This document shows, in pieces, positions 18,459 through 26,305 of a DNA stretch of 39,149 bases. A program made the position numbers and the translations under genes. The DNA lies in contig JAISVA010000013.1 in NCBI GenBank assembly GCA_031271815.1, positions 1 through 39,149 on the forward strand. The letters run 5' to 3'. Each line of letters begins with the position of its first letter. Position 1 is the stretch's first letter. Origin of the DNA: Prevotellaceae bacterium (lineage in GTDB: Bacteria > Bacteroidota > Bacteroidia > Bacteroidales > Paludibacteraceae). The notes beneath the pieces are model-generated. The model saw only the letters and a program-made list of their open reading frames with translations, had not been told where the DNA came from and made no database searches.

Positions 18459-18944
18459 TCATTCATTTAAACTGATAATTCTCAATCCAATATCGTGAAT
18501 TCCAACCAGTGTATCTTCGCGCATTCCCTGTATTAGCTCGAACCGGTAAACCCCGGTTTTGGGAAATTTTATCCGCTGCATATACAATACGGGAAGCTCG
18601 CGCAATGAGCCGCCGCCTTTCCCAATCCATTTGCCGTAATTGTCGGCTAACACACATTCCAGCGTATCCTTAAATTCAATCAAATCGGGCGAAACGGAAT
18701 TGACGAACAGCCAAAAATTCTGATAACGGTAACTGCCGCTGTTGCGAATATCAATGATAATGTCGTATATTCCGGACGTATCGGTAGCGGTGTAGTTAAA
18801 AACTACTACGCTGTCTTTATTCCAGCCATAGTCAGGCAATTCTTTCGAATCCTGAAAAACTACGTTACTTGAGCAGGCTGCCAGCAAAAAAGAGAGCAGC
18901 AAGAGTATCCCAACGGCTTTCCCGTTATTCACTTTTTTCTTCAT
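18459..18944 (-). CDS. gldH: Gliding motility lipoprotein GldH
   Basis: The 161-aa lipoprotein has a signal peptide ending in the lipobox LAAC (cysteine about residue 24). The GldH body follows (FQDSKELPDYGWNKDSVVVF, then NFWLFVNSVSP, then GIHDIGLRI at the end). GldH is needed for gliding in Flavobacterium and is widespread in non-gliding Bacteroidota, probably at the periplasmic face of the envelope. The start codon lies inside the last 20 bases of the ricT-like gene, so the two are translationally coupled. Confidence 0.93.
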   Translation of the reverse strand: MKKKVNNGKAVGILLLLSFLLAACSSNVVFQDSKELPDYGWNKDSVVVFNYTATDTSGIYDIIIDIRNSGSYRYQNFWLFVNSVSPDLIEFKDTLECVLADNYGKWIGKGGGSLRELPVLYMQRIKFPKTGVYRFELIQGMREDTLVGIHDIGLRIISLNE

Positions 18945-20349
18945 TGTTTTTGGGTTTTAGCGTTGGGCGAGGTTTGGGTTTTGGCTTGCGATTGCTTTTA
19001 TTTCGATTTGCATTATTCGCATTTTTCATCTCCTGCTCAGAACCATTGTTATTTCCGTTTGATTGCTCCGGACGGTTATTGTTTCGATTTTGCCCGTTCG
19101 GAGCATTTGTATTACGATTCGGGCCGGAATTGTGATTTTCCGGGTTTCGCCGGTTCTCGTTAGAGCGGTTTTCGCCCTCTTTCCGCACCTGATTATTCAC
19201 CGGTGCATTTTCAGTTCCGTTTTCCTTCGAACGCGAATGATTCGGAGCATTTTCGTTCCGTCTGTTTTTCGATTTGTTCTTTTTCTTCTTATCGAAACGC
19301 GTAAGGCTATCCTGCCCCACTACATTTTCATAGTCAACGCGTTTTTCCTTTGTGTCTTTGTTGTCACCTTCCAGCGAATCGACTTTGATACCCTGCTTGT
19401 TGAGTGCGATAATCTCTTTTACTCGTTCCACCGGAAGGGCAACAATATTGGCAGCCATATTCGGCGAACTCGAATATTGCATTTCCTGCTTGAATACGTC
19501 TGTTTTAAAATGATAGAAAGTTGCATCCTTGGTTTCAAGGTGAATTTCCTTGGACGGAATTCCTTTTTGCGCCTCCACGTAAGCGTCCAGCTCAAAATTC
19601 ATACAGCATTTCAACTTGGCGCACTGTCCTGCCAGTTTTTGCGGATTCAGCGAAATTTCCTGGTAACGTGCGGCGCTTGTCGCCACCGAAACAAAGCTCG
19701 ACATCCACTGCGAACAGCACAACGGTCGCCCGCACGGACCAATACCGCCGATGCGCCCCGCTTCCTGCCTTGCTCCGATTTGCTTCATTTCCACACGGAT
19801 ATTGAATGTTTCGGCAAAGACTTTTATAAGTTGGCGAAAATCAACGCGTTCATCGGCAATGTAATAAAAAATTGCTTTATTTCCGTCGCCCTGATACTCT
19901 ACATCGCCGATTTTCATATTGAGTTTCAAATCCTCGGCAAGCTTCCGGGCGCGAATCATTGTGTCGTATTCGCGCGCTTTTGCCTCTTCATACTTTTCAA
20001 GATCGTTGGTTCTGGCTTTCCTGTAAATCCGTTTTATATCGCTTCGAGCCGGGTCAATGTTGTTTTTTTTCATCTGAATCAACACCAGCTGACCGACAAG
20101 CGAAACGGTACCGATATCGTGTCCGGGCGAAGATTCGACCGCGACAACATCGCCTTTCTCAAGTTTGAGCTTATTGGAATTCCGGAAATACCCCTTTCTT
20201 GTATTTTTGAAAATAACCTCCACAAATTCGGTTGCCGACTGAGCCTCAGGAATGTCGCACAACCAGTTGGAAGCATCTAATTTTTTATCTGTATTCTTGC
20301 TGAGACCTTTAAAGTTCATGCAGCAACCACCATTATCTTTACAATTCAT
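18925..20349 (-). CDS. PSP1/RicT (YaaT) family protein with Asn-rich tail
   Basis: The 474-aa protein has an N-terminal cysteine cluster (CKDNGGCC) and then the PSP1 domain (about 35-290). That domain has the cysteine motif GPCGRPLCCSQWMSS and AKLKCCMNFE that binds an iron-sulfur cluster in Bacillus YaaT/RicT. RicT with RicA and RicF modulates RNA processing in Bacillus; a role in Bacteroidota is not established. Residues about 345-474 are a basic low-complexity tail rich in Asn, Arg, Lys and Pro, likely disordered and possibly nucleic-acid binding. Its 3' end overlaps gldH by 20 bases. Confidence 0.9.
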   Translation of the reverse strand: MNCKDNGGCCMNFKGLSKNTDKKLDASNWLCDIPEAQSATEFVEVIFKNTRKGYFRNSNKLKLEKGDVVAVESSPGHDIGTVSLVGQLVLIQMKKNNIDPARSDIKRIYRKARTNDLEKYEEAKAREYDTMIRARKLAEDLKLNMKIGDVEYQGDGNKAIFYYIADERVDFRQLIKVFAETFNIRVEMKQIGARQEAGRIGGIGPCGRPLCCSQWMSSFVSVATSAARYQEISLNPQKLAGQCAKLKCCMNFELDAYVEAQKGIPSKEIHLETKDATFYHFKTDVFKQEMQYSSSPNMAANIVALPVERVKEIIALNKQGIKVDSLEGDNKDTKEKRVDYENVVGQDSLTRFDKKKKNKSKNRRNENAPNHSRSKENGTENAPVNNQVRKEGENRSNENRRNPENHNSGPNRNTNAPNGQNRNNNRPEQSNGNNNGSEQEMKNANNANRNKSNRKPKPKPRPTLKPKNNEEKSE

Positions 20350-20766
20350 CTGTTATTTTTAAGCTATTTGCAAAGTACGCAATAAAAATACAAAAACACA
20401 AATTTTCAAGTATTTGGTTTTATTTTTTATGCGATTATCCGCATTATTAATATTAATGTCGAAATCAATAAATTGTGTATGAGATTGTATCAAAGTCTGC
20501 GAATTACACAAATTGACTCGAAATTAACAGTTGAATTACCTGTAATCCGGCAAATTAAATAATTCGTATTATTCACTGAAAAACTTCTTTTGAAACAGAT
20601 CCTTATTGTTTTTCGTTAGTTTTCTGTCGAACTGAAATGCCTGACGGCATTAAATATAAGTCAATAATTGTTTTAAATTACTTGAAACAATTTTTTGCCT
20701 GATTCTTCGTTTTAAGATATGAATTTGGAAAAGAGAATCTTTACTAAAAAAACAGCGACTAAATAT
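20350..20766. other. Long intergenic region between divergent ricT-like and PorE-like genes
   Basis: This 417-base, A+T-rich spacer must hold promoters for two divergent genes. It contains a copy of a dispersed palindromic repeat (20496-20578) and a weak ATTGTTT/AAACAAT hairpin followed by six T (20667-20696). No convincing coding sequence is seen; the 16 codons from 20719 to 20766 are probably not translated. Confidence 0.6.
20496..20578. repeat. Dispersed imperfect palindromic repeat, copy A
   Basis: This shares the order GAATTACACAAATT ... CGAAATTAA ... GTAA ... AAATTAAATAATT with the copy at 24631-24731. It is more degenerate than copy B. Confidence 0.6.
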
Positions 20767-22746
20767 ATGCGATTAATCAAATTTATATTTCCTGCAATTT
20801 TACTGATTTTATCCTCCTGCTCCGTGAACCGGCAAATAAAAAGGGCGGATAAAAAGTACGAAATCGGAGAATATTACCGGGCATCAACTATTTACAGAAA
20901 CGCATACCCGCGCGTAAAGGCAACAAAAGGAGAACGGCAAAAAAAAGCATACGTAGCATACCGGCTGGGAGAAAGCTACCTTTTAATCAACGAAAATGAA
21001 AAGGCGGAAAGAGCATTTGCCAACGCTGTGCGCTATCAATATAAGGACAGCATGGTCTATCTGTTATATGCCGACGTGCTGCGTAAAAACGAAAAAGCCA
21101 AGGCGGCGATCGAAAACTACAACATTTATCTTCAAGCGCATCCGGATGATTTACGAGCCATCAGCGGACGGAATTCGGCGCTGGAAGCACAGGAATGGTT
21201 GAAAAACCCTACCCGTTACAAAGTAAAAAAAGAAGAATCGCTGTCTTCGAAAAGGGCGGAAAGGAATCCAGCATATCCCGGCGGAGACCCGGACATTGTC
21301 TATTTCGCCTCCTCGCGCGAGAACAAGGATGTGGGCGGAAAAAGCAGCAACATCACTGGCATAAGAAACAGCGATATTTTCGTTGCCCGGAGAAATTCCG
21401 CGGGACAATGGGACAATATCGAGTCGCTGGAAGGTGAAATTAATACGATGGACGATGAAGGTACGCCAAGCTTCAGCGAAGACGGCAAAATTATGTTTTT
21501 CACACGCGCCCGTTTTGTGAAAGGCGAAAGCCTGGGAGCCGAGATTTATACTTCTTCCCGCTCGGGCGGCAAATGGGGCAAGCCCGAAAAAATCAAGCTG
21601 TCGGAAGACAGCACGATTACCTTTGCACACCCGGCGCTCTCGCCCGACGGGAAATACCTCTATTTTGTCTCCGACCTTCCGGGCGGTTACGGCGGTAAAG
21701 ATATATGGCGCAGTGAAAAAGACGGAAATACGTATGGTGCGCCGATCAATTTAGGTCCGACTGTAAATACTTCGGGAAACGAAATGTATCCTTACATGCG
21801 GTCGGATTCCATGCTGTATTTCTCGTCAAACGGACATCCAGGTTTCGGCGGGTTGGACATATTCAGGGCAAAAGAAAAGGAAGACGGATCGTGGGAAGTA
21901 TTTAATCTCATGTCGCCGCTTAATTCCAATATGGACGATTTCGGCATCACTTTCGAAAAAGGAAAGGAGCGGGGATTGTTTTCTTCCAACCGGGGCGAAC
22001 GCAAAGGATACGACAAGATCTGGGCATTTGAACTGCCGGAGGTGGAATTTGTGATAGACGGAAAAGTCGCCTCTACCGACGGCGAACCGTTAGCCGACGC
22101 TACCGTCCGCATCGTAGGAACGGACGGCACTAACGTCAAGGTAAAAACCAAGAAGGACGGTACGTTTAAGTTTCCGTTGAAAAAAGAAGTCGATTATATT
22201 CTGCTGGGTAACAGCCGCGGTTTCCTGAACCAAAAAAATGCAGTTTCAACCGTAGGGTTGGAGGATACGGAAACATTCCCGCTCACATTCAGCCTGGCAT
22301 CCATCAGCAAGCCTGTCGGGCTTGATAACATTTTCTTCGAATTCGGGAAAGCAACCCTGACTTCCGAATCCTCTACGGCATTGAACAAGCTGATTACGCT
22401 GCTGACCGACAACCCGAACATCACGATTGAGATTGGCGCACATACCGACCGCGTAGGTTCGGCGGAAGGCAACCTGCAGCTTTCGGGGCGGCGCGCCGAG
22501 TCGGTCGTGGACTACCTGATTAAAGGCGGGATTGATCCCGATCGCCTTACCGCCAAAGGTTACGGAAAAACCCAGCCGATTGCTGTCGATAAAAATCTGG
22601 CGCAAAAATATAGCTTCCTGAAAGAGGAAGATGTGCTGAATGACGAGTTTATCGACACACTGACACCCGAACAGCAGGAAATCGCCAACCAGATCAACCG
22701 TCGTACGGAGTTCCGTGTGTTAAAAACGACTTATAAGATGTATTGA
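20767..22746 (+). CDS. PorE-like OmpA-family lipoprotein (TPR + PD40 + carboxypeptidase-regulatory + OmpA)
   Basis: Starting at ATG 20767 gives a 659-aa lipoprotein with lipobox LSSC (Cys18); the upstream codons from 20719 would destroy the signal peptide. Domain order: TPR units (about 25-135), a PD40/WD40-like beta propeller with repeated FSEDGKIMFF, LSPDGKYLYFVS and YPYMRSDSMLYFSS blades (about 165-430), a carboxypeptidase-regulatory-like domain (IDGKVASTDGEPLADATVRI, about 435-520), and a C-terminal OmpA peptidoglycan-binding domain (FFEFGKATLTSESS, IGAHTDRVG). This four-part layout and size match PorE, a peptidoglycan-tethered component of the type IX secretion system. OmpA paralogues with similar parts exist, so I leave out the gene symbol. 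Confidence 0.85.
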   Translation: MRLIKFIFPAILLILSSCSVNRQIKRADKKYEIGEYYRASTIYRNAYPRVKATKGERQKKAYVAYRLGESYLLINENEKAERAFANAVRYQYKDSMVYLLYADVLRKNEKAKAAIENYNIYLQAHPDDLRAISGRNSALEAQEWLKNPTRYKVKKEESLSSKRAERNPAYPGGDPDIVYFASSRENKDVGGKSSNITGIRNSDIFVARRNSAGQWDNIESLEGEINTMDDEGTPSFSEDGKIMFFTRARFVKGESLGAEIYTSSRSGGKWGKPEKIKLSEDSTITFAHPALSPDGKYLYFVSDLPGGYGGKDIWRSEKDGNTYGAPINLGPTVNTSGNEMYPYMRSDSMLYFSSNGHPGFGGLDIFRAKEKEDGSWEVFNLMSPLNSNMDDFGITFEKGKERGLFSSNRGERKGYDKIWAFELPEVEFVIDGKVASTDGEPLADATVRIVGTDGTNVKVKTKKDGTFKFPLKKEVDYILLGNSRGFLNQKNAVSTVGLEDTETFPLTFSLASISKPVGLDNIFFEFGKATLTSESSTALNKLITLLTDNPNITIEIGAHTDRVGSAEGNLQLSGRRAESVVDYLIKGGIDPDRLTAKGYGKTQPIAVDKNLAQKYSFLKEEDVLNDEFIDTLTPEQQEIANQINRRTEFRVLKTTYKMY

Positions 22747-22764
22747 TATCAATCATGAAGTATT

Positions 22765-22811
22765 GTACTTCCATTGGCGGGATCTGAAAGTAACCCCGCC
22801 AACGGAAGTAC
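22765..22811. terminator. Strong inverted repeat after the PorE-like gene
   Basis: Arms GTACTTCC-A-TTGGCGGG and CCGCCAA-C-GGAAGTAC form a stem of about 15 pairs between convergent genes. No clear U tract follows on either strand, so it may be a terminator for both genes or a repeat element. Confidence 0.5.
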
Positions 22812-22824
22812 ACGGAATAAAACC

Positions 22825-23367
22825 TTATGAAGAAATTAAAAATCCGCAAGCGCCCGCCAAAACAATCAATAACACCGGGTTTACCTTATAAAAATAGGAA
22901 GCAATAAAAGTAGCGGCGCAAATCACAATACTGAAATTATTCTTTCCGATTCCCGCATCCGGAAAGTTCTCCGTATTCATCAATAACAGAGCAGCCGCAA
23001 AAATCAGCCCCACGATTGCCGGACGCAATCCGGAAAAAACATATTGTACATACCGGTTTTCAATGTTTGCAAAAAGAAACCGGATCACAAAAAGCATCAG
23101 TACCACCGACGGAAGGCAAAGCGCCAATGTGGCAACGGTTGCACCCAATATGCCGGCAGTGTTAAATCCTACATATGTGGCAGTGTTGATCGAAATCGGA
23201 CCGGGTGTTATTTGCGAAATAGCGAGAATATCGGCAAACTCCTGCATCGTCATCCAGTGAAAATGGTCAACCACTTCAAACTGGATCAGCGAAATCATCG
23301 CATACCCCCCGCCAAACCCGAAAACTCCGATTTTGAAAAAGACATATATCAATTCTAAATAAATCAT
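22825..23367 (-). CDS. Chromate transporter, short CHR subunit
   Basis: The 180-aa membrane protein is one half of the CHR family fold, with about six hydrophobic segments. It carries FGFGGGYAMISLIQFEVV near the N-terminus and ISQITPGPISINTATYVG, the conserved CHR motif. Short CHR proteins work as pairs encoded by adjacent genes; its partner ends 6 bases upstream. Chromate export is the tested function of the family, but anion specificity here is unknown. Confidence 0.93.
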   Translation of the reverse strand: MIYLELIYVFFKIGVFGFGGGYAMISLIQFEVVDHFHWMTMQEFADILAISQITPGPISINTATYVGFNTAGILGATVATLALCLPSVVLMLFVIRFLFANIENRYVQYVFSGLRPAIVGLIFAAALLLMNTENFPDAGIGKNNFSIVICAATFIASYFYKVNPVLLIVLAGACGFLISS

Positions 23368-23373
23368 ACAAAA

Positions 23374-23925
23374 CTATTTGCTTGAAATTCGATAATAAGA
23401 ATAAGCTCCAATTAAAACTCCACCTAAGGCAGATGCTACGATGACGTAAACAGGCGAAACGTCGCACCACCAGACGAGGAAAACCGCGCCGATGGGAATA
23501 ACCGCCGTCTTCAGGGTGATTTTAGCCGACTTAACCATTTGAAGCGCCGGCGCAAGGATCAGCGCTACCACACACGGACGTATTCCCTTGAAAATACGTT
23601 CTACAATCGTATTATCCCTTATTTCCACAAAAAACATCGCCACTAAGCAAATAATGACAAAAGAAGGAATTATGGCTCCCAATGCAGCGCATATCGCCCC
23701 TTTCATACCCTTAATCCGGTAGCCGGTATATAAGGCGGTATTCACGGCAAAAACCCCCGGAATCGTTTGTACCACTACAATCATATCCCAGAAGTCATCT
23801 TTCGTCATCCATTTTTTCTTTTGCACGACAGACCTTTCCACCATCGACAGCATTGCATATCCGCCGCCGATTGTGAATGCGCCTATTTCAAAAAATGTTT
23901 TAAATAATTGAAAGTAAATATTCAT
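23374..23925 (-). CDS. Chromate transporter, short CHR partner subunit
   Basis: The 183-aa partner of the downstream CHR gene shares its motifs (TIGGGYAMLSMVERSVV, VVQTIPGVFAVNTALYTGYR) and membrane layout. The 6-base gap to the next gene indicates cotranscription and an obligate heteromer, as for other split CHR pairs. Its upstream region holds an A/G-rich inverted repeat at 23937-24013. Confidence 0.93.
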   Translation of the reverse strand: MNIYFQLFKTFFEIGAFTIGGGYAMLSMVERSVVQKKKWMTKDDFWDMIVVVQTIPGVFAVNTALYTGYRIKGMKGAICAALGAIIPSFVIICLVAMFFVEIRDNTIVERIFKGIRPCVVALILAPALQMVKSAKITLKTAVIPIGAVFLVWWCDVSPVYVIVASALGGVLIGAYSYYRISSK

Positions 23926-23936
23926 CTTTTAAAATT

Positions 23937-24013
23937 AGAATAAAGAATAAAGAGCAAAGAAAAAAGAGTAAAGATTAGCAGTTTTTGTTCTCTGTTCTTT
24001 ATTCTTTGCTCTT
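23937..24013. repeat. A/G-rich imperfect inverted repeat
   Basis: The left arm (about 23943-23974), with AAAGAGCAAAGAA, is the inverse of the right arm (23988-24013), which ends TTCTTTGCTCTT. It lies between two divergent genes. It may be a small repeat element; function unknown. Confidence 0.55.
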
Positions 24014-24073
24014 ACAAACGGCAAAGATAAATCAGTCGCACGAATAATTTATCATTTTTTTTGCAGTTATTTC

Positions 24074-24103
24074 TTGTTTTTTTTCTCCTAACTTATAACT
24101 TTG
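24074..24103 (+). promoter_or_regulatory. mscL promoter
   Basis: TTG at 24074-24076 and TAACTTTG at 24096-24103 are separated by 19 bases, matching the Bacteroidota -33/-7 pattern. The mscL start codon is 33 bases further on. Confidence 0.65.
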
Positions 24104-24136
24104 TAACTTATTTCCAACATTTTAATTTATATACTT

Positions 24137-24559
24137 ATGAAATTTTTAGACGAGTTTAAAGCGTTTGCCATGCGCGGTAATGTGGTTGATATGGCAGTAG
24201 GGGTCATTATTGGCGGTGCATTCGGTAAAATTGTCTCCTCTTTGGTGGCTGATGTTATTATGCCTCCGATAGGTCTTTTGGTGGGCGGAATTAATTTTAC
24301 CGACCTTAGTTGGATAATGAAAGATGCGGTTCCCGCAACTGCCGGAAAAGCGGCGGAAGCTGCCGTTACGCTGAATTACGGGAATTTCCTGCAGACACTG
24401 TTCGACTTCTTGGTCATTGCCTTTTCTATTTTTATGTTCATCAAGTTAATCAACAGTTTTAACAAGAAGAAAGAAGAAGCTCCTGCCGCTGCTGAACCAA
24501 CAAAAGAAGAAACTCTTCTTACCGAAATCAGGGATTTGTTGAAAGCTAAGAAAAACTAA
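24137..24559 (+). CDS. mscL: Large-conductance mechanosensitive channel MscL
   Basis: The 140-aa pentameric channel opens under membrane tension to release solutes on osmotic downshock. The N-terminal amphipathic helix and first membrane helix are diagnostic: [20 protein letters not shown], then [14 protein letters not shown] and [10 protein letters not shown]. The second membrane helix is [16 protein letters not shown], followed by a charged Glu/Ala/Lys linker and C-terminal helix. It is monocistronic with its own promoter. Confidence 0.97.
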   Translation: MKFLDEFKAFAMRGNVVDMAVGVIIGGAFGKIVSSLVADVIMPPIGLLVGGINFTDLSWIMKDAVPATAGKAAEAAVTLNYGNFLQTLFDFLVIAFSIFMFIKLINSFNKKKEEAPAAAEPTKEETLLTEIRDLLKAKKN

Positions 24560-24630
24560 ACTGATTGCACGAATTGAGCCTGACTTTTCAGGTGTTTTCA
24601 GCGCATAGAGGTTATCCGAAAAGATAGTCG

Positions 24631-24731
24631 TCCGAGAATTACACAAATTAGCACGAAATTAAGATATTAATTATCTGCAAATTACGATTATGTAAATTAA
24701 ATAATTAGTGTTAATCCGTGCAATTCGCGGA
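24631..24731. repeat. Dispersed imperfect palindromic repeat, copy B
   Basis: The first and last ~31 bases are inverted copies (about 25 matches): the left arm begins TCCGAGAATTACAC and the right arm ends GTGCAATTCGCGGA. It can fold into one long hairpin. A degenerate relative lies at 20496-20578. It is placed between mscL and dgt and is non-coding. Confidence 0.7.
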
Positions 24732-24779
24732 CTTTTTAGTTAGCCTCATTTAATCACTTAATCACTAAAAAATTATACC

Positions 24780-26099
24780 GTGAATTGGCAAAAGCTACTC
24801 TCTACCAAACGTTTCGGTTTGGAAACTTACCACGACGAAAAGAAACGCGACCGGTCGGAGTTTCAACGCGATTACGACCGCCTGGTTTTTTCAGCATCAT
24901 TCCGCCGTCTACAGAACAAAACGCAGGTTTTCCCGCTACCCGGAAGCATTTTTGTACATAACCGTCTCACACACAGCCTGGAAGTTTCCTGCGTCGGACG
25001 TTCGTTAGGAAACAGCATTGCCAGGAAACTGAAAGAAAAATACCGCGATACCGATTTTTTGTCCGAAATAGGTTCTATCGTCTCCGCCGCCTGCCTGGCG
25101 CACGATATGGGCAATCCGCCTTTCGGGCATTCGGGTGAAACTGCCATCGCCTCCTTTTTTTCGGAAGGCAATGGGTTGCATTTGAAGAAAAAATGGAAAA
25201 TTTCAGATAACGAATGGAACGATATCATTCATTTTGAAGGAAATGCCAACGTTTTCCGCTTGCTGACGCACCAGTTTCAGGGACGTAGAAAGGGAGGTTT
25301 TGTGCTGACCTATTCCACTCTCGCCTCGATTGTCAAATATCCTTACGAATCAAGCTACATAAGAAAAAAAAAGAAATTCGGCTTTTTCCAAAGTGAAAAG
25401 GACGATTTCGTAAAGGTTGCCGACGAATTGGGACTGATTCGCATAGACAAATACCGGTATGCCCGACATCCGCTCGTTTACTTAGTCGAGGCTGCCGATG
25501 ATATTTGCTACGAGATTATGGACATTGAGGACGCGCATAAACTGAAACTGATTAGCACAGAAGAGACTAAAGAGCTGATGCTCAACTTTTTTACACAGGA
25601 AGAAAGGGCAAAAAAAATAGAAAGAATGAAGCCTGTCACCGACGTAAATGAGCAGGTTGCCTATCTCCGTTCGTCCGTAATCGGAGTTTTGGTGGACGAA
25701 TGTTCACGTGTATTTGTGCAAAACGAGGAGGAAATTCTTGCCGGAAATTTTCAGGGCTCACTGGTCGACAGTATGCAAAAAGAGATGTGCGAAGCTTACA
25801 ATCAATGTGTTACGCTTTCTTACCGGAAAATATACAAATCGAAAGACGTGGTCGATATTGAAATTGCCGGTTATCACATCATTTATACGCTCATCGACAA
25901 GCTGATCCAGGCAGTGTTTGATTCGGAAAAAGCTTATTCCAAACAGCTGTTAGCCCGCATCCCCGAACAGTACGAAACAGAAGTGGAAACGCCTTACGGA
26001 AAAATCCAGTCGGTGTTGGATTATGTTTCGGGAATGACCGATATTTATGCGCTGGATCTGTACAGGAAGATTACGGGGATGAGCTTGCCGAGCTTATAA
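24780..26099 (+). CDS. dgt: Deoxyguanosinetriphosphate triphosphohydrolase (dGTPase)
   Basis: The 439-aa HD-domain enzyme hydrolyses dGTP or other dNTPs to the nucleoside and triphosphate. It starts with GTG at 24780; the following NWQKLLSTKRFG and RSEFQRDYDRLVFSASFRRLQNKTQVF (dGTPase signature, split over two blocks) begin immediately, so no later start fits. Metal-binding residues of the HD fold are visible: His in NRLTHSLEV, His-Asp in CLAHDMGNPPFGHSGE, and Asp in VEAADDICYE. The family also affects phage resistance by dNTP depletion in some bacteria, but nothing here indicates a defence island. Confidence 0.94.
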   Translation: MNWQKLLSTKRFGLETYHDEKKRDRSEFQRDYDRLVFSASFRRLQNKTQVFPLPGSIFVHNRLTHSLEVSCVGRSLGNSIARKLKEKYRDTDFLSEIGSIVSAACLAHDMGNPPFGHSGETAIASFFSEGNGLHLKKKWKISDNEWNDIIHFEGNANVFRLLTHQFQGRRKGGFVLTYSTLASIVKYPYESSYIRKKKKFGFFQSEKDDFVKVADELGLIRIDKYRYARHPLVYLVEAADDICYEIMDIEDAHKLKLISTEETKELMLNFFTQEERAKKIERMKPVTDVNEQVAYLRSSVIGVLVDECSRVFVQNEEEILAGNFQGSLVDSMQKEMCEAYNQCVTLSYRKIYKSKDVVDIEIAGYHIIYTLIDKLIQAVFDSEKAYSKQLLARIPEQYETEVETPYGKIQSVLDYVSGMTDIYALDLYRKITGMSLPSL

Positions 26100-26102
26100 A
26101 TT

Positions 26103-26138
26103 TTACCCCGAACCTCCCGACAGAGGCTTTCAGGGTAA
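26103..26138. terminator. Hairpin after dgt
   Basis: TTACCC (26103-26108) pairs with GGGTAA (26133-26138), and CCTC pairs with GAGG inside. No U tract follows, so it may be a Rho-independent terminator of weak type or a repeat element. Confidence 0.35.
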
Positions 26139-26305
26139 TAGGATAGATAAAAGCAACAACGCTTTCATTGAGTAAAAGTTCCCGTCAGGAGATATGGAGA
26201 TAATATTACAAATAAACATTAAAAAAACGGAAAATCCCTGTTATTCGGACGAATGGATTGTTAAACAGACAGGACGATAATCAATACAAAAATTGGGCAA
26301 AATAT

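Noticed and set aside
19063-20280. Plus-strand frame of 405 codons
   Set aside because: It is the antisense shadow of the ricT-like gene, whose PSP1 motifs and cysteine cluster are unambiguous.
20719-20766. Upstream ATG for the PorE-like gene
   Set aside because: It would bury the lipoprotein signal peptide; the start at 20767 gives a normal signal and lipobox.
24780-26099. dgt as part of an anti-phage defence island
   Set aside because: Neighbours are mscL and a cell-wall transglycosylase; the sequence is a standard housekeeping-type dGTPase.
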